Positions 1 to 5,536 of a stretch of 5,549 nucleotides of DNA are shown here, piece by piece. The notes under the pieces were generated by a model, which saw only the letters and a program-made list of their open reading frames with translations, was not told the origin of the DNA and ran no database searches. Every line of letters starts with the position of its first letter. Position 1 is the stretch's first letter. This DNA is from Pseudomonadales bacterium. GTDB taxonomy: Bacteria > Pseudomonadota > Gammaproteobacteria > Steroidobacterales > Steroidobacteraceae. Where the stretch lies: NCBI GenBank assembly GCA_020442965.1, contig JAGRJB010000528.1, forward strand, positions 1-5,549, read 5' to 3'. Both the position numbers and the translations under genes were made by a program.

Positions 1-88
1 GGCTGCCAGTGTCGCTCGTTGTGGCGCAGCCAGACAGGAGCAGGGCGGTCAATGCCGTGACCGTGGACAATCGGGTTGTTAGAGTCAT
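1..88 (-). CDS. Lipoprotein, N-terminal part only (cut by the window edge)
   Basis: The first 29 codons of a gene that continues beyond the left edge. It starts at ATG 88-86 with AAGGAG 7 bases upstream, the best ribosome binding site in the window. The peptide has Arg6, a hydrophobic stretch (VTALTALLLS) and the lipobox LSGC with the lipidated Cys at residue 21, followed by ATTSDTGS. Ala rather than Asp at +2 predicts sorting to the outer membrane under the general Lol rule. The family cannot be identified from this fragment. It lies on the same strand as the export operon, 203 bases downstream, and could be a fifth component or an unrelated neighbour with its own promoter. Confidence 0.75.
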   Translation of the reverse strand, partial: MTLTTRLSTVTALTALLLSGCATTSDTGS

Positions 89-95
89 CCAATTT

Positions 96-101
96 CTCCT
101 T
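96..101 (-). promoter_or_regulatory. Shine-Dalgarno AAGGAG of the lipoprotein gene
   Basis: AAGGAG on the minus strand, 7 bases before the ATG at 88. It is a strong match to the anti-Shine-Dalgarno sequence and the main support for this partial gene beside the lipobox. Confidence 0.75.
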
Positions 102-132
102 GCAGTGTGCGTCGCACGCCGAGCCGGCGGCG

Positions 133-199
133 GATTGTTGCACAGCAGCGCACTTCGATGTCAGGTTTGCACCGCACGGATGCCAGGCGTGCAACAACC
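133..199 (-). repeat. Competing inverted repeats between the operon and the lipoprotein gene
   Basis: On the minus strand the arm TTGTTGCAC (197-189) pairs perfectly with GTGCAACAA (143-135), and extends by a G-T and a G-C pair to 199/133. Part of the same arm (TTGCAC, 194-189) also pairs with the nearer GTGCAA (172-167), with a further GGT/ACC after a bulge. The two structures exclude each other. No T tract follows, so this is not a standard terminator. The rest of the 89-291 gap shows no gene that I can support. Confidence 0.4.
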
Positions 200-201
200 G
201 C

Positions 202-207
202 ATTCTA
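202..207 (-). promoter_or_regulatory. Candidate -10 box (TAGAAT) for the lipoprotein gene
   Basis: TAGAAT on the minus strand matches TATAAT at five of six bases. No good -35 lies 16-18 bases upstream, so support is weak. If it is used, transcription would begin near 195, giving a leader of about 107 bases. Confidence 0.25.
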
Positions 208-291
208 GCGCTGCAATGCGTGCAGTGCCTTGTGTCATTCAGGGCGCCATGTCCTCTCCGAGCTTCGCGCCGTGCGCCAGCGACGCGAGCG

Positions 292-1347
292 TTACGGCGC
301 GGCCGTCAAGGCATCGAGCAGTCTACCGGCCAATGGTCCTGCGATGCCATCTTCCCATCGATAGTGAAAGCGTATGCTCACCGGCATGCCGTGTATCGCC
401 TGAGACTGCGGCCATGGGTTCGCCGTGCTGAGTTTCAGGACCACCATCATCGGTCGCATGCCGAAGCTATCAACCAGATCAGCCGGCATGCGGCGCGTGA
501 CTCGTGCCGGCTCAGTCACGCTGGCCCGTGCCCGTGTGCCGTCGGCAAAAAATATCGTCGCCGGCGAGCCGGCCCTGATCTGCGTGGCAAAGTCTGGCGG
601 CACATACGCGACAACCTTGGGGCTCGCGTTGATCCCGATGAGTAGCAGTGGGTCGCCGGCGCGCACTATCTCGCCGGGAGTAACGAATATATCCAGCACC
701 TTTCCGGCGCTGGGCGCGCGCTCGAGCACCGCGCCACCGTCAATCGAATCACCTGGTGAGGCCGCGCGCGCAAGCGTCGGCTGGGCCGCGGTGAGACTGC
801 GACGAACCTGCAATTCGGCGGCAGCTGCCTGATCGAGCGCGTAGTCGGCTTCGCGCAGTTCAGCGGCCGTTGCCGCTCCGTCGGTCACGAGAGCGGCAAT
901 CGCATCGCGCCTTTCATGCGCGAGCGTGAGCATGCGTGTCCGTAGCGCAAGTTCCTCGAGGATTGCCGCCGTTGCGCTGCTCGGATTCGTCCTGGTGCCT
1001 GCGCTCGCAGGCGATGGGCTCGACCGTGTATCGGCCAGCGAGCGTATCGTGATGAGGCTGGCATCACTTGCGACGTCGGCACCCACTTCCACAGCGATCT
1101 TGTCGACCCGCCCGGCCGCGAGCGCCCGAACCTCGAGTTGATCCAGCATCACTGAACCCTGCGCGCTGCGTGTTAGCAGGCTACCGAGCATGCCAACGGC
1201 GAGCAACAGCGCTGGACTCGTCACCGCCGCGATGATCAGATACCAGCGCCAACGGGGAGCGTCGCGCTTGGCCGGCGCATAAGGTACTTTGAGTCCACCG
1301 ATCGTCTCCGGTGAAGTGCGGGCGCCGCGCGCGAACTCGATCTTCAT
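292..1347 (-). CDS. HlyD-like membrane fusion protein (periplasmic adaptor)
   Basis: Periplasmic adaptor of 351 aa anchored in the inner membrane. A cytoplasmic tail of about 34 residues is followed by one membrane segment (about 35-57). Next come a first half-lipoyl motif (about 72-102, LAAGRVDKIAVEVGADV), an Ala-rich coiled-coil hairpin (about 125-190), a second half-lipoyl motif (about 208-238, APSAGKVLDIFVTPGEIV then AGDPLLLIG) and a beta-barrel-type domain (about 242-330). The order is that of HlyD/EmrA and Alg44 adaptors, but the tail is far too short for the PilZ domain of Alg44. The ATG at 1347 is chosen over an in-frame ATG at 1404 because it overlaps the TolC-like stop as ATGA and has GGAG 5 bases upstream, whereas the longer version would add 19 residues inside the upstream gene. 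It ends in TAA and is the last gene of the coupled block. It should bridge the synthase complex and the outer-membrane channel. Confidence 0.87.
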   Translation of the reverse strand: MKIEFARGARTSPETIGGLKVPYAPAKRDAPRWRWYLIIAAVTSPALLLAVGMLGSLLTRSAQGSVMLDQLEVRALAAGRVDKIAVEVGADVASDASLITIRSLADTRSSPSPASAGTRTNPSSATAAILEELALRTRMLTLAHERRDAIAALVTDGAATAAELREADYALDQAAAAELQVRRSLTAAQPTLARAASPGDSIDGGAVLERAPSAGKVLDIFVTPGEIVRAGDPLLLIGINASPKVVAYVPPDFATQIRAGSPATIFFADGTRARASVTEPARVTRRMPADLVDSFGMRPMMVVLKLSTANPWPQSQAIHGMPVSIRFHYRWEDGIAGPLAGRLLDALTAAP

Positions 1348-2609
1348 GACCGCTCCGCTTGGCCGCAATCGGTCGGCAGGTAACTTGCCAGAGAAATCTG
1401 CCACTCGATCTGTGCGCGGGTCGCCAGGTGCTCGGCGAGCATGGCGCGATAGTTGGCGTAGCGAGCCTGCTGGAGTTGCTCGATCACGTCGCCCGCCAGG
1501 CGTGCAGCGCGCAATTCTCGCTCGCGCAGTCGTGCGGCGCTCGCTTCCAGGCCGAGACCCGCGAGCACCGTGCTGCTCTCGAGCGTACGCCTGGTTTCGA
1601 GCAGCCGCCGCAGTTCGCTCGAGATTTGTACTCGTCGCAGATGATACGCATCGGCCGCTCGATTCAGTTGCAAGCGAGCTGCGCTACGCTCGGTCTGCAC
1701 TGCGCCAAACGCGTAGTCGAACGACAGCGTCACGAAGGCCGACTTGCCGGGATCACCGCCCTGCGGCTCGTAGGAACTGCTCACTCCCACGCGCAGATCC
1801 GACTGAACGGCACGCAATGCTGTCCCGCTGGACCGATTCTCGTAGTACTCGGATCGCGCGCGCAGCACCTGCAGCTCGGGCTGCTCGTCTAACAAGGTGT
1901 CGAGCTCCTGCGCAATGCGCATCGGCTCTTTGCAGCGCAATTCGACGCGGGGACGCGCGATGCTGCCGACACTCGCGCCGGTGAGTCCCTCCAGTTCCGC
2001 GCTCGCACTGCGCTCGTCAGCCTCGGCTTGCGAGTTCTCGCTTGCGGCGCGCGCGTAGTTGCTCATGAACTCCAGCCGATCAGACTCCAGCAACATCGCC
2101 GCGGCTTGCCGACGTTGCAGTACGGGCGTCATCATGGGAGCCGTGCGTTGGTAGTCGAGCGCAAGCTCGCGCCGTACCCGCGCCGACCACAGTTCAAGAT
2201 AGGCCCTGCGCAGCCGGGTCAGCAGCTCACGTTGCTGTAGCTCGCGCTCGGCGGCATAGCCGAGCTCGGCGAGTTCGCGCTCCACCAACCCATCGAAATG
2301 GCGGAAGCGGCTGCCGAGCAATGGAATGCGTATGCCGCCGGCGACCGACATCTGTTGATAGGAGCGGCGCCGACCTACATCGATTACCTCATCGACCGAT
2401 GCGAGTCCGCTGGTAGCGAATGCGCTGGCGCCGGCGAGCAGCGAATTGGGCGCCTTACGATCTGCGTCCGGCCGTGAATCAGTGAACCATGACGATGCAC
2501 GCAGAGTCTGCTCAAACTCCGGCAGCGTGCGCGGGGAATCGGAGCCCGCAGCACTGGTCAGTTGCGGCGCGAGCACCAAGAGCATCAGTGTCAAACGGCG
2601 TGCCTGCAT
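1344..2609 (-). CDS. TolC-like outer-membrane efflux/export channel (OEP family)
   Basis: Outer-membrane protein of 421 aa, close to the usual TolC/OprM length. A Sec signal peptide is clear: basic QARR, the hydrophobic stretch LTLMLLVLAPQL, and a probable cleavage near TSAAG (about residue 20). The mature protein shows the two-repeat architecture of the family. Long charged Ala/Arg/Glu/Leu helices suited to the periplasmic coiled-coil barrel lie at about 107-209 and 305-408. Each repeat has a short beta-rich segment, VAGGIRIPLLG (89-99) and DLRVGVSSSY with AFVTLSFDYAFG (271-302), that would build the outer-membrane barrel. It would form the exit duct for whatever the HlyD-like partner hands over. 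Its ATG begins 1 base after the stop of the glycosyltransferase, with no good Shine-Dalgarno, so translation probably depends on coupling. Its stop overlaps the adaptor gene as ATGA. The lack of a pump in the operon argues against a plain drug-efflux role. Confidence 0.87.
   Translation of the reverse strand: MQARRLTLMLLVLAPQLTSAAGSDSPRTLPEFEQTLRASSWFTDSRPDADRKAPNSLLAGASAFATSGLASVDEVIDVGRRRSYQQMSVAGGIRIPLLGSRFRHFDGLVERELAELGYAAERELQQRELLTRLRRAYLELWSARVRRELALDYQRTAPMMTPVLQRRQAAAMLLESDRLEFMSNYARAASENSQAEADERSASAELEGLTGASVGSIARPRVELRCKEPMRIAQELDTLLDEQPELQVLRARSEYYENRSSGTALRAVQSDLRVGVSSSYEPQGGDPGKSAFVTLSFDYAFGAVQTERSAARLQLNRAADAYHLRRVQISSELRRLLETRRTLESSTVLAGLGLEASAARLRERELRAARLAGDVIEQLQQARYANYRAMLAEHLATRAQIEWQISLASYLPTDCGQAERS
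1353..1356 (-). promoter_or_regulatory. Shine-Dalgarno GGAG that fixes the start of the HlyD-like gene
   Basis: GGAG on the minus strand, 5 bases before the ATG at 1347. It supports the 351-aa product over the longer frame starting at 1404. Confidence 0.7.
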
Positions 2610-2610
2610 G

Positions 2611-3951
2611 TCAGAACTTGGTCCGTTTGAGGACCCACCACGGTGCCATCGCTGAATCGAGATGCGATCGCGTGAATATCTCGGACAGCGTGGCGAGTGC
2701 GTTCCAAACTCGGGTGACGAACGCGAATGCGGGGAACAGGAAGGTCACCCACCAGAAGCTCAGGTCGTAACGCTTGCGCTCCGAGAGCTGCAGCAGGTAT
2801 TGCGCGTACATTGCGGCGGTCAGCAGCCAGTAGAAGGCATAGACGAATGCCAGCACGCCGACTACATGGCCCGCCGGATAGAGCCAGAATACGAGCGTCA
2901 TATAGGTCAGTACAACGAACGGTAACGCCAACTGAAAGAACAGCCCAGTCCAGAGGAACGCGAGGAAGTTGGTCCAGCCGAGCAGACCGGGCCTGAGCGC
3001 GTTGGGGTACTTGCGCAGATAGAGGTAGGAGAGGTCACCATCCCAGCGCAACCTCTGGTTCAGGAACTGCGACAGTGTCTCGGGCGCGTCCGTATGGCCG
3101 ACAGCGCGCGGCTCAAAGCGTATCCGCAGGTTGGGGTAGCGCCCAAAGTATTTCTTGATGCGTATTGTTAGATCAAGATCTTCCGCCGTGCCTGCGTCCC
3201 AGCCACCAATCTTGCGCAGGAAGTCGGCACGGAATACGCCGAATGCACCCGACACGTTGTTGACCGCATTGAACTGATCGAGGCCGGTCCGACTCAGGTG
3301 GATCGACAACATGTACTCGAGCGCCTGCAGGCGCGTTACCAGCGTCTTGCGTGCATTGCGTACCCGCAGATTGCCGGAAACTGCGACGATATTCGGGTCG
3401 GCAAAGTGTTGCACGACATTGCGGATCATGTCGTTGTCGAAGGACGTGTCGCCATCGAGCGCGAGAACGACGTCGCCGCGCGCCAACGCCAGTCCCTGGT
3501 TCAGGCTCGAGACTCGGCCACCCCGTTGGGTTTTGGCGACCAACTCCAGCGAACGCATCGGCCGGCGCTTGACCGCGGCGTGCATCGACCGCACCGCATC
3601 CGCGGTCGCCTTGTTGCGGTGTGCGCCATCCACGATGGCCAGCATGTCGATCTGTCCGGGATAGAGCTGCTCGGTCAGCGATGCGATGGTCTTCTTGACG
3701 TCATCGCCTTCGGAGTAACAAGTAATGATGCAGGTCACCCGCGGTGCAATCCGCGGCGCGTCGCGCTTGTTACGCATGCGCCACCAATAGCGGCAAGCAC
3801 CCAGCATCACGGCAGCCTGCACCGGCATCTCGAACAGCATCACGAACGGGAAGAAGCGCGTGGCGACTTCGCGCCATTCGGCATGCCAGGCATCGTGCAG
3901 CATCTGCTGCAGTGTCAGCCATGCAACCTGCAACTCCCCCGTGCCGATCAC
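2611..3951 (-). CDS. Processive family-2 glycosyltransferase, membrane-embedded polysaccharide synthase
   Basis: Inner-membrane protein of 446 aa that should polymerise a nucleotide-sugar on its cytoplasmic face and probably translocate the chain. One N-terminal membrane segment (about 31-54) precedes a GT-A catalytic domain (about 70-310): CYSEGDD (78-84), nucleotide-binding IVDGA with Asp108, SLNQGLALARGD (149-160), the DxD metal site DGD (166-168), NNVSGAFGVFR (231-241), AEDLDLT with Glu257-Asp258 at the catalytic-base position, and QRLRW (299-303), the QxxRW motif of processive synthases. About four membrane segments follow (roughly 327-345, 346-358, 362-386, 398-415). This layout fits the NodC, hyaluronan synthase and PgaC type of GT2; the product cannot be read from sequence. 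Unlike BcsA there is no C-terminal PilZ domain, as the protein ends about 30 residues after the last membrane segment. The start is GTG, with GGAG 7 bases upstream and a 4-base overlap with the regulator gene. Confidence 0.93.
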   Translation of the reverse strand: MIGTGELQVAWLTLQQMLHDAWHAEWREVATRFFPFVMLFEMPVQAAVMLGACRYWWRMRNKRDAPRIAPRVTCIITCYSEGDDVKKTIASLTEQLYPGQIDMLAIVDGAHRNKATADAVRSMHAAVKRRPMRSLELVAKTQRGGRVSSLNQGLALARGDVVLALDGDTSFDNDMIRNVVQHFADPNIVAVSGNLRVRNARKTLVTRLQALEYMLSIHLSRTGLDQFNAVNNVSGAFGVFRADFLRKIGGWDAGTAEDLDLTIRIKKYFGRYPNLRIRFEPRAVGHTDAPETLSQFLNQRLRWDGDLSYLYLRKYPNALRPGLLGWTNFLAFLWTGLFFQLALPFVVLTYMTLVFWLYPAGHVVGVLAFVYAFYWLLTAAMYAQYLLQLSERKRYDLSFWWVTFLFPAFAFVTRVWNALATLSEIFTRSHLDSAMAPWWVLKRTKF

Positions 3952-5318
3952 GGCAGCGCTCCGCGTAGTTCGCTCATGAGCAAGGTGGCAGGCATCTTTC
4001 CGTCGGCCATCTCGCTCGAGGCGAAGGTGCGAACACCGATCTCAAGCGTTGCACCACCGGTTTCGCGTACCAGTGCCGGTAGCGCTTCGATCCGGCTGCG
4101 TAGCACCGCGAGTCCCGACGGCGGTGTTTGCGGCAGAAACAGCCAGCAATGCTTCTCGTCCGAGCGGGTCAGCAGATCCGTCGAGCGAATCAACTCGCGC
4201 AGTCGCAGGGCAAAGGCGTCGACGATCTGCGCCGCGCGAGTCCGCGACGTCTCATCGATCAGCTCGCGCAGATTCGCGAGCCGAATGCAGACAACGCCAA
4301 ACTCCAGTTCCTTGTGGCGGCGGTGCAGATCGAGTTGCCAGTCGAGCGTGCGCTCAAAGTAGCTGAGATGCGCGTAGTTCAGATCATCGATCAGCGAAAA
4401 CAGATCGCCGACATTGCCGGTGCGCGCAGCGAGCGCACCGCTGGTGGAGAGTCGGTAGCTATGGATGCGTCGCTCAGGCAGATCGATCGTTGCATGGCTC
4501 TTCGCACAGTGCAGACAACGCGCGCGAATATCCGGCTGCGCGAAGCGCGTCGTGCAGCTGGTGCACTGGTAGGTCTCGAGTGCGCGATCGTAGTCCACAC
4601 CGATGTGGCGCAGCTGTGTCAGGCACTTCGGGCAACGCATGCCGTCGCCGGAAAGGTACGAGTCCTGGGTCGCGACGTGCCCACAGCAGTAGCAATGCAG
4701 GAAAATCGTTTCACTGATATCGATGCTCGAGCAATTCGTGCACTGATCGATATAGCTGAAGTGGCCCCCCTGGCAATCGGGGCATGCGCGGATCCGGTCG
4801 ATCAGCGCCACTGGCTCGAGCAGTCGTCGGCGTATCAAGGTAGTTAGCCAGTCAGCGCTGCTGCTCGCAGTGCTGCCCTCGAATGCATCCAGCAACGGGT
4901 AGCGATAGAGATGCTCTGAGCGCCAGTCTGGCTGCGGTGCGATCAGTCTGCCCGGGCGTGTGTAGAGAAATGCCAGCAGGCGGGATTCGGGGTCGGCCAA
5001 GACGTCGCGTGACAGCGTGCTGCAGTGCTCGGCGATGTCGGCCACCTGACGATACAAGTTTTCGGTCGAGTGCGTATCGCCATCGGCCAGCGACGGCCCG
5101 GCATGATCGACGGGCCGGTCGATGAACAGCGGCTTGAGCGAGAAGCGCGGGTCGCGCCGCAGCGCGACCAGCCAGTCGCGCTCAGCGTACTCATCGGGCG
5201 CATTGAGCACGACCGCATCGGGCAGGTCGGTTGCCTCCAGCAGTTCCTCAATAGTCAGCGCGCCACCCACCGTTGTCACAGTTGGCAGCGCGCGCCGCGC
5301 GGCCGTCGCTACCGACAT
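3948..5318 (-). CDS. Zinc-ribbon (TackOD1-like) regulator with degenerate GGDEF domain, probable c-di-GMP receptor
   Basis: Predicted cytoplasmic protein of 456 aa, first gene of the operon. Residues about 16-75 resemble a receiver-like fold (DAVVLN then ALRRDP then KPLFIDRP), with Asn39 where a receiver has its phospho-acceptor Asp. Residues about 110-295 match my memory of the TackOD1 metal-binding domain. They carry six CxxC pairs: CPDC 179-182, CTNC 193-196, CYCC 209-212, CPKC 229-232, CTSC 252-255 and CLHC 268-271, enough for three four-Cys zinc sites. Residues about 310-450 are GGDEF-like (DLLTR, LFLPQT, LEIGVRTF), but the GGDEF position reads DEKHC (387-391), so diguanylate cyclase activity is not expected. 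RSTD (378-381) lies exactly five residues before it, as a c-di-GMP I-site does. The ATG at 5318 is chosen over an upstream TTG at 5387 because GAGGAG sits 5 bases before it. The stop overlaps the next gene as GTGA. The domain architecture is seen; receptor function is inferred. Confidence 0.82.
   Translation of the reverse strand: MSVATAARRALPTVTTVGGALTIEELLEATDLPDAVVLNAPDEYAERDWLVALRRDPRFSLKPLFIDRPVDHAGPSLADGDTHSTENLYRQVADIAEHCSTLSRDVLADPESRLLAFLYTRPGRLIAPQPDWRSEHLYRYPLLDAFEGSTASSSADWLTTLIRRRLLEPVALIDRIRACPDCQGGHFSYIDQCTNCSSIDISETIFLHCYCCGHVATQDSYLSGDGMRCPKCLTQLRHIGVDYDRALETYQCTSCTTRFAQPDIRARCLHCAKSHATIDLPERRIHSYRLSTSGALAARTGNVGDLFSLIDDLNYAHLSYFERTLDWQLDLHRRHKELEFGVVCIRLANLRELIDETSRTRAAQIVDAFALRLRELIRSTDLLTRSDEKHCWLFLPQTPPSGLAVLRSRIEALPALVRETGGATLEIGVRTFASSEMADGKMPATLLMSELRGALP
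3959..3962 (-). promoter_or_regulatory. Shine-Dalgarno GGAG for the GTG start of the glycosyltransferase
   Basis: GGAG on the minus strand, 7 bases before the GTG at 3951 and inside the last codons of the regulator gene. It supports the non-ATG start. Confidence 0.65.
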
Positions 5319-5323
5319 CGATA

Positions 5324-5329
5324 CTCCTC
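5324..5329 (-). promoter_or_regulatory. Shine-Dalgarno GAGGAG that fixes the start of the regulator gene
   Basis: GAGGAG read on the minus strand, 5 bases before the ATG at 5318. The alternative upstream TTG at 5387 would add 23 low-complexity residues (many Ser, Arg and Pro) and would place this site inside the coding region. Confidence 0.8.
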
Positions 5330-5389
5330 GAATTGAATTACGTTCGAACCCGTTAGATCGGCCGCGCGGCGGCGAGCTTGAGTTCAAGG

Positions 5390-5405
5390 CGTGAGCTGCG
5401 TCACG
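5390..5405. promoter_or_regulatory. Candidate CRP/Clp-family binding site upstream of the operon
   Basis: On the minus strand it reads CGTGA-CGCAGC-TCACG: a perfect 5-base inverted repeat with a 6-base spacer. The inner GTGA-N6-TCAC core equals the CRP consensus core TGTGA-N6-TCACA. Its centre lies about 79 bases upstream of the regulator's ATG. I could not place a convincing -35/-10 pair at a fixed distance from it, so the role is a guess. In Xanthomonas the CRP homologue Clp responds to c-di-GMP, which would suit this operon. Confidence 0.4.
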
Positions 5406-5497
5406 GGAGATCCCAATAAGCTCCGCTTTTGTGGCAGTCGCCTCGTTCGGCCCAGCGTGGCATCGGCGATCCTACAACCACAGGGGCGGCTGTCTCG

Positions 5498-5516
5498 CAG
5501 GCACGCCGCGTGCCTG
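5498..5516. repeat. Perfect 8-bp hairpin in the upstream intergenic region
   Basis: CAGGCACG-CCG-CGTGCCTG, a perfect 8-base stem with a 3-base loop. No T tract follows on either strand, so a simple intrinsic terminator is not supported. It could be a REP-like element or a protein-binding palindrome. A second, smaller stem (ggcgt/acgcc, 5518-5536) adjoins it. Confidence 0.5.
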
Positions 5517-5536
5517 GGGCGTCAAAAAGTTACGCC

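Larger units (their letters stand above)
292..5318 (-). other. Four-gene operon: regulator, GT2 synthase, TolC-like channel, HlyD-like adaptor
   Basis: Four genes on one strand are joined by a 4-base GTGA overlap (3948-3951), a single-base gap (2610) and a 4-base ATGA overlap (1344-1347). Such junctions are typical of translational coupling and of subunits made in fixed proportion. The content covers control, synthesis, outer-membrane exit and periplasmic bridging, consistent with one export machine. No terminator-like structure is seen between the genes. Confidence 0.85.

Noticed and set aside
9..645. Plus-strand open frames (140 and 189 aa) at the left end
   Set aside because: Cys-, Arg- and His-rich composition without domains; they lie antisense to the adaptor C-terminus and the lipoprotein start, which have better support.
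1289..1984. Plus-strand open frame (231 aa) opposite the TolC-like gene
   Set aside because: Low-complexity Arg/Ala/Ser composition, no motif, and full overlap with the signal-bearing TolC-like protein and the start of the adaptor gene on the other strand.
1344..3951. Multidrug efflux or type I protein secretion operon
   Set aside because: The TolC/HlyD pair could suggest it, but there is no ABC, MFS or RND component in the operon, and the inner-membrane partner encoded here has clear GT2 motifs.
3298..4362. Long plus-strand open frame (354 aa) antisense to the glycosyltransferase and regulator
   Set aside because: It spans the junction of two well-supported minus-strand genes, has no recognisable domain, is rich in Arg/Ala/Gln/His, and is explained by high GC content removing stops in the opposite frame.
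5342..5349. Perfect 8-base palindrome GTTCGAAC in the leader
   Set aside because: Too short to distinguish from chance, and no known operator matches it.
5377..5388. CTTGAACTCAAG quasi-palindrome, whose TTGAAC resembles a -35 box
   Set aside because: The only -10-like sequence downstream (TCTAAC, 5357-5352) is about 24 bases away, too far for a sigma-70 promoter; the short palindrome alone could be chance.
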